64,000 bases of DNA from Streptomyces sp. CMB-StM0423 (GCF_002847285.1 NZ_CP025407.1:4496501-4560500); one strand, 5' to 3'. Positions 8,971 through 18,348 are shown, counted from the stretch's first letter. The notes: generated from the sequence alone by a model not told the origin. Program-made: numbers and translations.

Positions 8971-11892
8971 ATGACGCGCACCTACACCCCCGGCTCCCTG
9001 GTCACGGCCCGCGGCCGGGAGTGGGTCGTTCTCCCCGACAGCGAGCCCGACCTGCTCGTGCTGCGTCCCCTGGGCGGTTCCGACGACGACATCTCCGCCG
9101 TCTTTCCCGCGTTCGAGCACGTGCGGGACGCCCAGTTCGCACCCCCGTCGCCCGCCGACCTGGGCGATCAGCGGGCGGCCGGACTGCTGCGCTCCGCCCT
9201 GCGGATCGGCTTCCGCTCCGGCGCCGGCCCCTTCCGCTCCCTCGCGGGCATCGCGGTCGAACCGCGCGCGTACCAACTGGTGCCCCTGCTGATGGCGTTG
9301 CGCCAGCAGACCGTACGCATGCTGATCTCCGACGACGTCGGCATCGGCAAGACCGTCGAGGCGGGCCTGATCGCGAAGGAGTTCCTGTCCCAGGGCGAGG
9401 CCAGAGGGCTGGCCGTGCTCTGTTCGCCCGCGCTGGCCGAGCAGTGGCAGGAGGAGCTGCGCACCAAGTTCGGCATCGACGCCGAACTCGTCCTCGCCTC
9501 CACGGTGTCGCGCCTGGAACGCGGCCTGGACCTCGGCCAGTCCCTCTTCGACCGGTACCCGCACGTCATCGTCTCCACCGACTACATCAAGTCCACCCGG
9601 CACCGCGACGACTTCGTACGCCGCTGTCCCGACTTCGTCATCGTCGACGAGGCTCACACCTGCGTGGCCGCCGACGACAGCGTCTCCACGCAGAACCAGC
9701 TCCGCTACGAGCTGCTGCGGCGCATCGCGGAGGACACGCAGCGGCACCTGCTGCTGGTCACCGCGACCCCGCACAGCGGCAAGGAGTCCGGTTTCCGCAA
9801 CCTCCTCGGTCTGGTCCTGCCCGAACTCGCCGACGTCGATCTGGAGACGGACCGTGGCCGGCGGCTCCTCGCCCGGCACTTCGTGCAGCGCAAGCGCGCC
9901 GACGTACGCCAGTACCTGACCAAAGAGAGCGGGCTGGCTGACGACAACCTCGCCGAGAAGACCGCATTCCCCTCCGACCGCGAGTCCAAGGACGAGAAGT
10001 ACAAGCTGTCACCCGGCTACCGGGCACTGCTCGACGACGCCATCGCGTACGCCAGCGAGCGCGTCCAGGCGGCCGGTGAGCAGAGCCGGCGCGAGGCCCG
10101 TATCGCCTGGTGGTCCGCGATCGCCCTCCTGCGCTCCCTGGTCTCCTCGCCCCGGGCCGCCGCCCAGACCCTCTCGACCCGGTCGGCCGCGGCCGTCGCC
10201 GCCAGCGCCGAGGAAGCCGACCGGCTCGCCGCCCCGATGACCCGCGACTCCGCCGACAGCGACGCCCTGGAGGGGCTCGACGCCGCGCCCGGCGCTGAGA
10301 CAGAAGACGCCGGAGCCCGGCTGGCCGACCTCGCCGAACGGGCCGCCGCCCTGGAGGGTCCGGAGACGGACCTCAAGCTCGCCGCCCTCCTCCGGCACCT
10401 CAAGGCGCTCCTCAAGGACGGCTACCACCCGATCGTCTTCTGCCGGTACATCCCGACCGCCGAGTACGTGGCCGCGCACCTGGAGAAGAAGCTCGGTTCC
10501 AGGACGGTGGTCAAGTCCGTCACCGGCACCCTCTCCCCGCAGCAGCGTCTTGGCCGTATCGAGGAACTGGCCGCGCTCGCCGGAGAGGACCCCGCCGCCC
10601 GCCGGGTCCTCGTCGCCACCGACTGCCTCTCCGAGGGCGTGAACCTCCAGCACCACTTCGACGCCGTCGTCCACTACGACCTGGCCTGGAACCCGACCCG
10701 CCACGACCAGCGCGAGGGCCGCGTGGACCGGTACGGGCAGAAGCGCGACAAGGTCCGCGTCATCACGCTCTACGGCATCGACAACGGCATCGACGGCAAA
10801 GTCCTCGAAGTCCTCATCGCCAAACACCGCCAGATCCGCAAGGACCTCGGCATCTCCGTCTCCGTCCCCGACGAGGCGTCCTCCGGCGTCACCGACGCGA
10901 TCGTCGAATGGCTCCTCATGCGCGGCCGCGAACCCGAGCAGGAGGGCCTGTTCGGCGCCGAGGCGCTGAGGACCGTGGACGCGAGGGCCGCCGAGCTGGA
11001 GAGCCGGTGGAACTCGGCCGCCGAACGCGAAACGGCCTCCCGTTCCCGCTTCGCCCAGCGCGCCATCCACCCCGAGGAAGTCGCCCGCGAAGTCGCCGCC
11101 ATCCGCGACACGCTGGGCCGCGCGGACGAGGTCGACGGCTTCGTGCGCCATGCGCTGGCGGCGCTCGAAGCACACGTCGTCGAGGCGGGCGACGGTACGG
11201 GAGACTTCACCGCCGAGGTCAGCGGCGTCCCCGCCGGACTTCGCGACGCCCTCGCCCCCGTGGCGGGCGCCGCAGCCGTCGAGTCCGGGCGCCCCATCCC
11301 GTTCCGTACGACAGCGGCCGTGGCCCGCGGCGAAGCCGCCCTGGTCCGTACGGACCCCGTGGTCGGCGCCCTCGCGGCCCACGTCCTCAACACGGCCCTG
11401 GACACGGAAGCGCCCGGCCGCCGCCCGGCCCGCCGCTGCGGCGTGGTCTCCACGGCCGCCGTGTCCGTCCGCACCACCCTCCTCCTGGTCCGTTACCGCT
11501 TCCACCTCACGCTCCCCTCACGGCAGGGCACGCGCAGGATCGTCGCCGAGGACGCCCGCCTCCTCGCCTGGGAGGGATCGGTGAAGAACCCTGTCTGGCT
11601 CCCCGAGGCCAGCGCGCTCGCCCTCCTGACCGCGGAGGCCGCCGAAAGCACCGACGACTACTTCCAGACCCGGACCATGAGCCGCACACTCGGGCAATTG
11701 GGCGCCGTCCAGAACCACATGGCGGACTACGGCGACCTGCTCGCCGGAGAACTCCACGAGTCGCACCGCCGGGTCCGGCGCGCGTCCGACGAGATCGTGC
11801 AGGGCCTGAAGGTGACCGCCCAGCAGCCCGCCGACGTCCTCGGCGTCTACGTCTACCTGCCCCCGATCTCCGAGAACGGAGGGACCGCCTGA
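8971..11892 (+). CDS. SNF2/RapA-type helicase, DISARM DrmD-like
   Basis: Protein of 973 residues; ATG 67 bp after the previous stop with GAGGAAG upstream. The N-terminus (REWVVLPDSEPDLLVLRPLGG) resembles the DrmD family as I know it. Motif I is DDVGIGKT (121-128), motif II DEAH (226-229), motif III TATPHSGK. The second RecA lobe carries ATDCLSEGVNLQ and the arginine-finger motif QREGRVDRYGQ. It is a DNA-translocating ATPase without a visible nuclease domain. In class 1 DISARM the DrmD SNF2 helicase stands with methylase DrmMI, which is exactly the next gene here; the stop and start overlap as TGATG, implying coupled translation. The C-terminal 350 residues are helical and Ala-rich. Confidence 0.88.
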   Translation: MTRTYTPGSLVTARGREWVVLPDSEPDLLVLRPLGGSDDDISAVFPAFEHVRDAQFAPPSPADLGDQRAAGLLRSALRIGFRSGAGPFRSLAGIAVEPRAYQLVPLLMALRQQTVRMLISDDVGIGKTVEAGLIAKEFLSQGEARGLAVLCSPALAEQWQEELRTKFGIDAELVLASTVSRLERGLDLGQSLFDRYPHVIVSTDYIKSTRHRDDFVRRCPDFVIVDEAHTCVAADDSVSTQNQLRYELLRRIAEDTQRHLLLVTATPHSGKESGFRNLLGLVLPELADVDLETDRGRRLLARHFVQRKRADVRQYLTKESGLADDNLAEKTAFPSDRESKDEKYKLSPGYRALLDDAIAYASERVQAAGEQSRREARIAWWSAIALLRSLVSSPRAAAQTLSTRSAAAVAASAEEADRLAAPMTRDSADSDALEGLDAAPGAETEDAGARLADLAERAAALEGPETDLKLAALLRHLKALLKDGYHPIVFCRYIPTAEYVAAHLEKKLGSRTVVKSVTGTLSPQQRLGRIEELAALAGEDPAARRVLVATDCLSEGVNLQHHFDAVVHYDLAWNPTRHDQREGRVDRYGQKRDKVRVITLYGIDNGIDGKVLEVLIAKHRQIRKDLGISVSVPDEASSGVTDAIVEWLLMRGREPEQEGLFGAEALRTVDARAAELESRWNSAAERETASRSRFAQRAIHPEEVAREVAAIRDTLGRADEVDGFVRHALAALEAHVVEAGDGTGDFTAEVSGVPAGLRDALAPVAGAAAVESGRPIPFRTTAAVARGEAALVRTDPVVGALAAHVLNTALDTEAPGRRPARRCGVVSTAAVSVRTTLLLVRYRFHLTLPSRQGTRRIVAEDARLLAWEGSVKNPVWLPEASALALLTAEAAESTDDYFQTRTMSRTLGQLGAVQNHMADYGDLLAGELHESHRRVRRASDEIVQGLKVTAQQPADVLGVYVYLPPISENGGTA

Positions 11893-14800
11893 TGTCCGTC
11901 ACCACACGCAACCAGGTCTTCTCCGCCGTCCACACCGTCGGCGGCCTGCTCCCCGCGGACATGCTCGTCCGTATCTCGGAGAGCAAGGAGGGCAAGGACG
12001 TCCCGGGCACCGGTCCTGCTGACTACCACGTCATCGGCCCACGCCGTTCCGTACGGGACGAGGCCGAGCGCCACTGGGACTACCTCAAGGGGGTCTGGCG
12101 CGAACTCCGCGAGAAGCTGCCCGTCAGCGCCGAGGCCGACCTGCCCGCGGACCCGACCGGACACGCGATCGGCCAGTGGCTCGAACCGCTCTTCAACGAA
12201 TTAGGCTTCGGCCGCCTCACGACGGTCGCGCCGGGCGAGTACCGGGCCGACGGCGACCCCGACCGCGTCTTCCCCCTCAGCCACCGCTGGCACCACGTGC
12301 CCGTCCACATGGCCGCCTGGAACGCGGTGCTCGACAAGCGGCCCGGCGGCGTCGGCACCGTACCCCCGCACTCCCTCGTCCAGGAGTGCCTGAACCGGCG
12401 CGAAGCCCACCTGTGGGGCGTGCTCACCAACGGCCGGCAGTTGCGCCTGCTGCGCGACTCCAACGCCCTGGCCACCGCCTCCTACGTCGAGTTCGACCTC
12501 GAAGCGATCTTCGACGGCGAACTCTTCAGCGAGTTCGTCCTGCTCTACCGGCTGCTGCACGTCTCCCGCTTCGAGACCGGAGAGGCGGGGGCGCGGTCCG
12601 CGTGCTGGCTGGAGAAGTGGCGTACGGAGGCGATCGCCTCCGGCACCCGGGCGCTCGACCACCACCGCGACGGCGTCCAGCGGGCCCTCACCACCCTCGG
12701 CACCGGCTTCCTGCGCCACCCCGGTAACACGGCACTCCGCGAGAACCTCGACGTCGACCGCTTCCACGCGGCTTTGCTGCGCCTCGCCTACCGGATGATC
12801 TTCCTCTTCGTCGCCGAGGACCGCGACGCTCTGCTCGACCCCGGCGCGAGCGAGGAGACCCGCAAGCGGTACGCCACCTACTTCAGCTCCGGCCGGCTGC
12901 GCCGCCTCGCCCTGCGACGTCAGGGCACCGCACACGCCGACCAGTACGCCGCGCTGCGCATCGTCCTTGACGCCCTGGGCCGCGAGGACGGCCGGCCCGA
13001 GCTGGGCCTGCCCGGCCTCGGCGGCCTCTTCGACGACACCGCCGCCGACGCCCCCTTACGCGACTGCGCGCTGTCCAACGCCTCCCTGCTGGAGGCGGTG
13101 CGCCACCTCTCGCGCGTACGGGACGAGAAGACGGCGCGCTGGCGGCCGGTGGACTACCGCAACATGGGCTCGGAGGAACTCGGCTCCATCTACGAGTCCC
13201 TGCTCGAACTCGTCCCCAAGCACAGCGCCACCGAGCGCACTTTTGAACTCGTCAACCGGCTGGGGAACGACCGCAAGAAGACCGGCTCCTACTACACCCC
13301 GGCCTCCCTCATCGAGACCCTGCTCGACTCCACCCTCGACCCGGTCATCGACGACGCCCAGAAGCGCGGCGAGCAGGCCGCCGCGGCGGCGGGAGACCCC
13401 GACGCGTCGGAGGCGGTCGTCGGTGAGCTGCTGTCGCTGACGGTCTGCGACCCGGCCTGCGGCTCGGGCCACTTCCTGGTGGCGGCAGCCCGCCGGATCG
13501 CCAAGCGTGTGGCGGCGGTCCGGGAGAGCAACCCCGAGCCGACGCCGGTCGCCGTACGCAGTGCGCTGCACGAGGTCGTCGCCCGGTGCGTGTACGGGGT
13601 GGACCTCAACCCGATGGCGGTGGAACTGGCGAAGGTCTCGCTGTGGCTGGAGGCGCTGGAGCCGGGCAAGGCGCTGGGCTTCCTGGACGCGCACATCAAG
13701 CACGGGAACGGGCTGGTCGGCGCGACGCCGGCGTTGATGCTGGATGGCATCCCGAACAAGGCGTTCAAGGCGGTCGAGGGCGACGACGCGAAGCACGCGA
13801 AGGCCCTGGAAAAGCAGAACGACGGCGAACGCCGGGGCCAGAGTGTGCTGTTCGAGGTGGTCGCGGAGCCGAAGGTCTCGAACACCGTCTTCGGGTCGGG
13901 CCTGCGCCGGATCACCGAGGCCCCGTCCGAGAAGCTGCGTGAGGTACACGCTCAGCAGGCGGCGTACGAGGACTGGCGGCAGCAGACGGAGTACGTCCAC
14001 GCCCGGCACCTTGCGGACGCCTGGTGCGCCGCGTTCATGTGGCGGAAGGCGAAGGACGCCCCGCCGCCGGTGACCCACGAGGTGTTCCGGGCGCTTGGTG
14101 ACCCGGAGGGCAACTCGGCCTCGGCTGCGACGCACGAGGAGATCGACCGGCTGCGGGACCTGTACCGGTTCTTCCACTGGCAACTGGAGTTCCCGGAGGT
14201 GTTCACGGTCCCGGAGGGCGCGGGGACGGGTGCTGGGGCTGGTGCGGGGGTGGACCCGGCTACGGGGTGGTCGGGCGGGTTCTCGTGTGTGGTGGGCAAC
14301 CCGCCGTGGGACAAGGTCGACTTCGAGGACAAGAAGTACTTCAGCGTGGTCGAACCGTCGATCGCGGCGATCGCGGGCACGGCCCGGCGGACGCGGATCG
14401 CGGAGTGGGAGGCCGAGAACGAGAGGGCCGGGAACCCGGAGGCGGGGAAGCGGTACCGGCAGGCGCGACGGATGGTGAAGTCGACGTTTCTATTCGCGAG
14501 CGGTTCGGGGGTGTTCCCACTGTGCGCGAAGGGATTGACTGTCAAGGGCGTCACCATGCTCCAATACGACCAGCTCTTCGCGGAGAGGTTCGCGGCGATC
14601 GCCGCGCCCAGGAGCCGCTTCGGGTGCATTATTCCGACGGCCATTGCCACTGGCGCGGGTGCGCAGCACCTGTTCAACGACTTCACGCAGCGCGGTGCGG
14701 TGGCGGCGCTGTACGACTTCGAGAACCGGAAGCCGCTCTTCGTGGGGGTGCACGCCAGCTACAAATTCTGCCTGCTGTCACTGGCTGGCCGAGAGCTGAG

Positions 14801-16079
14801 GGAGCCTGCGGCTCGATTCGCCTTCTTCTTGGAAGACCCGGCGAATCTGGATGACGCAGAGCGCGTGTTCGCACTGAGTCCGGAGGAAATCGCCCGTATC
14901 AACCCGAACACGGGAACGCTACCGATCTTCCGAACGCGGCGAGACGCGGATCTTACGCTCGCGATATATCGACGCATCCCGGTCCTTCTGAACGAAGCGC
15001 GGGTGGATGGTAATCCGTGGAAGATGGACTTCAAAGCGACGTTCTTCCATACTACCGATGATTCTGACCTATTCAGGAATCAGGAGACCCTAGAAAAAGA
15101 AGGGTGGAAGTTGTATGGAAACGTTTTCCTGAAGGACGGGAAACGCATGCTTCCATTGTATGAGGCGAAGATGGTGGATTTCTTCAATCATCGCGCCGCC
15201 GATGTGGTAAAGAGTGTTACAGCGGTGAGTCGACAGAACCAGCCGAGATATCTCTCTGAAGGGGAGTTGAGGGATGGTCGACGTCTTGCAGTGCCGCTCA
15301 ATTGGATTTCCGAAGATGGATTTATTGCAACGCGAAGGAGGGGGCGTGATGTTGATATCCCCGGCGTTTCCTTGCGTCTTCGAGAGTTGAACTGGGAGCG
15401 ATCCTGGCTGTGTGGATGGTGTGATGTAACAGCATCCACCAACGAGCGCACCGCCGTCCCAGCGTTTATTCCGCGAACCGCCGTTGTGGAAACTTACCCT
15501 CTGATGCTGCCGCGGGTGGAACCAATTCTTGTTGGTACTCTGATCGCCGCGCAGAGTTCCCTCGTCTTCGACTATGTGAGTCGCCAAAAGACCAGTAACT
15601 CTCATCTGAAGCTGTTTGTGTGGAAACAGCTTCCTGTGCCCACTCCGCGTCTCATGGAACCGCATGCGCTCTTCATTACTCCGCGGATTCTGGAGCTTGT
15701 GTACACCGCCTTCGACATGGCTTCTCTCGCCTGCGATCTCGGTGAAATCGGCACACCCTTCTGCTGGGACGAGATCCGCCGTGCCCAGATCCGTGCCGAA
15801 CTCGACGCCTACTTCTTCCACCTCTACGGAATCAGCCACGACGGCGCGGACTACATCCTGGAGTCGTTCCAGACCGAGACGGGCGGTCTAAAGAACAACG
15901 AGATCGCCAAGTACGGTCACTACCGCACCAAGACCCTCGTCCTCGCCGAGTACGACCGCATGGCCGCCGCCGGCGTAAGCCTCACCACCCCCCTCGTAGA
16001 CGGCGAGAAGTACACCTCCTCGCTCTACCCGCCTCCCGGCCACGGCCCGCGCCACCCCGCCGAACCGGAGACTTCCTGA
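11892..16079 (+). CDS. Class 1 DNA adenine-N6 methyltransferase, DrmMI/PglX-like (Eco57I-type)
   Basis: Protein of 1395 residues; ATG overlaps the previous stop (TGATG). The SAM motif DPACGSGHFLV starts at D520, and the catalytic motif NPPW is at 803-806, both intact. The first 350 residues form an alpha-helical N-terminal region. The C-terminal third should hold target recognition. From about 14750 to 15700 (residues about 953-1270) the DNA is visibly more A/T-rich and uses codons rare in the neighbours (ATA, AGG, TTT), then returns to normal: a likely exchanged recognition domain. There are two TTA leucine codons (12201, 13056). No endonuclease motif is evident, so self/non-self marking of host DNA for the two helicases is the likely role (inference from DISARM/BREX). 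It ends 50 bp before the convergent DUF397 gene. Confidence 0.9.
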   Translation: MSVTTRNQVFSAVHTVGGLLPADMLVRISESKEGKDVPGTGPADYHVIGPRRSVRDEAERHWDYLKGVWRELREKLPVSAEADLPADPTGHAIGQWLEPLFNELGFGRLTTVAPGEYRADGDPDRVFPLSHRWHHVPVHMAAWNAVLDKRPGGVGTVPPHSLVQECLNRREAHLWGVLTNGRQLRLLRDSNALATASYVEFDLEAIFDGELFSEFVLLYRLLHVSRFETGEAGARSACWLEKWRTEAIASGTRALDHHRDGVQRALTTLGTGFLRHPGNTALRENLDVDRFHAALLRLAYRMIFLFVAEDRDALLDPGASEETRKRYATYFSSGRLRRLALRRQGTAHADQYAALRIVLDALGREDGRPELGLPGLGGLFDDTAADAPLRDCALSNASLLEAVRHLSRVRDEKTARWRPVDYRNMGSEELGSIYESLLELVPKHSATERTFELVNRLGNDRKKTGSYYTPASLIETLLDSTLDPVIDDAQKRGEQAAAAAGDPDASEAVVGELLSLTVCDPACGSGHFLVAAARRIAKRVAAVRESNPEPTPVAVRSALHEVVARCVYGVDLNPMAVELAKVSLWLEALEPGKALGFLDAHIKHGNGLVGATPALMLDGIPNKAFKAVEGDDAKHAKALEKQNDGERRGQSVLFEVVAEPKVSNTVFGSGLRRITEAPSEKLREVHAQQAAYEDWRQQTEYVHARHLADAWCAAFMWRKAKDAPPPVTHEVFRALGDPEGNSASAATHEEIDRLRDLYRFFHWQLEFPEVFTVPEGAGTGAGAGAGVDPATGWSGGFSCVVGNPPWDKVDFEDKKYFSVVEPSIAAIAGTARRTRIAEWEAENERAGNPEAGKRYRQARRMVKSTFLFASGSGVFPLCAKGLTVKGVTMLQYDQLFAERFAAIAAPRSRFGCIIPTAIATGAGAQHLFNDFTQRGAVAALYDFENRKPLFVGVHASYKFCLLSLAGRELREPAARFAFFLEDPANLDDAERVFALSPEEIARINPNTGTLPIFRTRRDADLTLAIYRRIPVLLNEARVDGNPWKMDFKATFFHTTDDSDLFRNQETLEKEGWKLYGNVFLKDGKRMLPLYEAKMVDFFNHRAADVVKSVTAVSRQNQPRYLSEGELRDGRRLAVPLNWISEDGFIATRRRGRDVDIPGVSLRLRELNWERSWLCGWCDVTASTNERTAVPAFIPRTAVVETYPLMLPRVEPILVGTLIAAQSSLVFDYVSRQKTSNSHLKLFVWKQLPVPTPRLMEPHALFITPRILELVYTAFDMASLACDLGEIGTPFCWDEIRRAQIRAELDAYFFHLYGISHDGADYILESFQTETGGLKNNEIAKYGHYRTKTLVLAEYDRMAAAGVSLTTPLVDGEKYTSSLYPPPGHGPRHPAEPETS

Positions 16080-16129
16080 GGGAGATGATTCAGGGCAGGC
16101 ACGCGATACACGAGCCTGTCCCTGGGGGA

Positions 16130-16321
16130 CTACAGCAGGTGGTCGGCCTTGCCTGCTTTGATGTCCTGGATGAGCGTGCGCAGTGCTTCGTGGGTGTCTG
16201 TGAGGTAGGTTTCCTCGCGGCCCGCTACGGCTATGTAGGCGTTGCCGTCAGAGTCGGTCCCGATGCGGAAGCAGTTGTTTCCCTCTCCGCAGAAGGGAGC
16301 TTCCCACGTGATGTCTGTCAC
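16130..16321 (-). CDS. DUF397 small protein
   Basis: Protein of 63 residues from GTG at 16321, with AGGA 7 nt upstream. It has the DUF397 pattern: a W near the N-terminus, GNNCFRIG, then a conserved D and a short C-terminal helix. DUF397 proteins are abundant in Streptomyces, nearly always next to an XRE regulator as here (10 bp gap, same strand). In the studied pairs the small protein acts as partner or antagonist of the regulator. Nothing shows a direct link to the defence operon beyond proximity. Confidence 0.85.
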   Translation of the reverse strand: MTDITWEAPFCGEGNNCFRIGTDSDGNAYIAVAGREETYLTDTHEALRTLIQDIKAGKADHLL

Positions 16322-16331
16322 GGTCGAGTCC

Positions 16332-17183
16332 TTACAGGTCGTTGAGGATGGCGTGGATGAAGTCTCGCGACGTATCGGCCGGAAGGCTCATCTGGTCCAT
16401 CCATTCCAAGTGGGCCCGGTACTTCGAGAGTTGCAGGTCCGCATGCATGAACTCGGGGCTGTGGGCTGAGTCGAGTTGTGCCGTGTCGAGTTGCGGTACC
16501 GGCCCCTCCGCGTACAGCAGGGCGTGTCCGGCTCCGGGGAAACTCCCCAGCTCAACGGGAACGACACGCACGACGACGTTTCGTCGTTCGCTCCATTCGA
16601 GCAGCGCGTTGAGCTGGCCCCTGCTTGTGTCCCGTCCTCCGAACAGCATGCGCAGTGCGGCCTCATGCACATACCCCACGTAGGGCACCGGTTCGTCGCG
16701 GTCCAGAACGCGCTGTCGGTCCGTGCGATGAGCGACGCGCAACTCAACTTCGAGGCGTGACAGGGCGGGGAGGACTGCCGCGAAGACACTCCGCGCGTAG
16801 TCCTCAGTCTGGAGCAATCCAGGCACGTGGACGGTCTGGATCGTTTGGATACGGGCTGCGTGCCACTCCAGCTCGACGATGTCCAGAAGGCCGGGCGAGA
16901 TCCTTCCCCTGTACTCGTCCCACCAGCGGTCCGGGGAAGGCTGGATCATGTCCGTGAGTGCGGACAGGTACCGCTCGTCTGCACATGCGCAGTGCGTCGC
17001 CAGCGTGCGCAGACGGTCCGGACTGATGTTGCGGATGCCCGACTCGATGTTCGAGATCTTGCCCCGGTCGACACCCAGTAGTCCCGCGACGTACTCGGCG
17101 GTGAGGCCCGCCTCCGTGCGCATCTTCTTGATCTCCGCGCCAAGTCTGCGTTGTCGCTGCGTAGGTGTGGTGCGTGGCGCCAT
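16332..17183 (-). CDS. XRE-family helix-turn-helix regulator with DUF5753 domain
   Basis: Protein of 283 residues; ATG at 17183 with GAGGAAGG upstream. Residues about 12-70 form an XRE helix-turn-helix (LGAEIKKMRTEAGLTAEYVA, then GVDRGKISNIESG). The rest (from DRWWDEYRGRISPGLLDIVE) is the DUF5753/Scr1-type sensor domain. It belongs with the downstream DUF397 gene and the divergent ATPase-fold gene, a common Streptomyces set in developmental or antibiotic control. Its targets may include neighbouring island promoters, but this is untested. Confidence 0.9.
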   Translation of the reverse strand: MAPRTTPTQRQRRLGAEIKKMRTEAGLTAEYVAGLLGVDRGKISNIESGIRNISPDRLRTLATHCACADERYLSALTDMIQPSPDRWWDEYRGRISPGLLDIVELEWHAARIQTIQTVHVPGLLQTEDYARSVFAAVLPALSRLEVELRVAHRTDRQRVLDRDEPVPYVGYVHEAALRMLFGGRDTSRGQLNALLEWSERRNVVVRVVPVELGSFPGAGHALLYAEGPVPQLDTAQLDSAHSPEFMHADLQLSKYRAHLEWMDQMSLPADTSRDFIHAILNDL

Positions 17184-17521
17184 CGGTCGCCTTCCTCTTC
17201 AGGGGCGTGAACCAGTCTGCCGGGTGCGGTCAACCTAATCCATTGGGGGTTAAGTTCTGTCCAAAGGGTGGCACGTGCACCCCCGATCCCCCTACTGTAA
17301 GTCACGCGACACTCACGCAAGGTGCATGAGAAGAGCATCGCGCGAGCCTGCCCGCATCCTCCTGCCCTGGGAGGGGCGTGCCCGCGCCAGGGAGACAAGC
17401 CACTGCCTTGCCGCGTCGCCGAGCAGGTCTCGCGCCACACCCGGCCCTGCCCCGACAACTCACCCCGTGCTGTCAACGGCACGGCCTACTCCCAGTGTTC
17501 ACGCCGCCGAACGGAGTCGTC
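17184..17521. other. Divergent intergenic region (338 bp) between XRE and ATPase-fold genes
   Basis: No gene. It holds an imperfect palindrome centred on CACGTG (17266-17282, GGGTG...CACCC arms), a candidate operator for the adjacent regulator, and a possible -10 (TACTGT, 17293-17298) reading right. The leader to the ATPase-fold gene would then be about 220 nt. Confidence 0.4.
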
Positions 17522-18214
17522 ATGCCCGAAAACGCACCGCTGATCCCCGCAACGCCCGAACCCGCCCCCACCGCAGCACCGACCCCCCGCCGCGCTCCCG
17601 CAGGTCGTCCTGGTCGCCAACTGGCCGCGAACGGGGTGCGGTCCAGGCTGCCCGTGTACACCCTCGGCTCGCCGTACGCGCTCCAGTCGGCGCCGGCGAT
17701 CACTCGCTGCCCGCCGCCTCCCCCGGACCTCGGGGGGCCCTCCGCCTCCCACTTCGCCTACGGGCTGACGCTTCCCTCGGCCACCGGGACACCGGTGATC
17801 GCACACGACTCGGCGGGGGCCGTTCTCGACGTGCACGGTGTCGAGGACGAATTGATCGACCCGGCGCTCAGCCTCGTCCACGAACTCGCCGTGCACGCCT
17901 GCCGCTTCACCGGTGCCGGGGAGATGGTGCACCTCGTACTCCGCCGCTCCGACGGGGGTGCGCTCCAGGTGGTGGCGTACGACACGCACACCCCGCACCT
18001 CAACTCCCGCCTTGCCGGTCAGTGCGCGGAACGCCGCCGGGTCTCTCTCGCCACCGTTCGTGAACTCACGGAAGCCGGCGGCGGGGAGTGGGGGTTCGCC
18101 GCCTCGCATCCGCCCGCCGCGGGCGTGTGCACCTGGGCGACGATCGCGCACGGCGTACAGGACGCGTCGGGTGCGTCGGGCGCGGCGGGCGCCGCGCATG
18201 GCGAGGTCGCCTGA
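17522..18214 (+). CDS. RsbW-type ATPase-fold protein, degenerate N-box
   Basis: Protein of 230 residues; ATG at 17522. The first 90 residues are Pro/Ala-rich. The rest resembles the HATPase_c_2 (anti-sigma, RsbW-like) proteins that accompany XRE/DUF397 pairs. The N-box normally reads ELVTNA; here it is LVHELAVHAC, without the asparagine that coordinates Mg-ATP, so nucleotide binding or kinase activity is doubtful. It may act as a protein-binding partner only. It is divergent from the XRE gene. Confidence 0.65.
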   Translation: MPENAPLIPATPEPAPTAAPTPRRAPAGRPGRQLAANGVRSRLPVYTLGSPYALQSAPAITRCPPPPPDLGGPSASHFAYGLTLPSATGTPVIAHDSAGAVLDVHGVEDELIDPALSLVHELAVHACRFTGAGEMVHLVLRRSDGGALQVVAYDTHTPHLNSRLAGQCAERRRVSLATVRELTEAGGGEWGFAASHPPAAGVCTWATIAHGVQDASGASGAAGAAHGEVA

Positions 18215-18326
18215 CCGGACGCGAGGCGAACTCTGGTCAGTTGACGCCCGGGTGGGGGCGCGGCGCCGTGTCGAACGATAGGCGGAGATTAGTACACACG
18301 GTTGGATTGGCAGCTTCAGGAAGTCT

Positions 18327-18348
18327 GTTGACGTCGCCAACATACTTG
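18327..18348 (+). promoter_or_regulatory. Module-boundary motif, copy B
   Basis: GTTGACGTCGCCAAC followed by ATACTTG, 79 bp upstream of the SMC-like ATPase gene. It is the copy most similar to copy D (31057): 21 of 25 bases from TGACG onward are the same. The flanks are relatively A/T-rich. Confidence 0.5.

Noticed and set aside
2580..16079. Assignment as BREX type 2 (Pgl)
   Set aside because: The kinase and PglX-like methylase suggest it, but there is no PglZ phosphatase or PglY ATPase, and the two helicases (DUF1998, SNF2) fit DISARM better.
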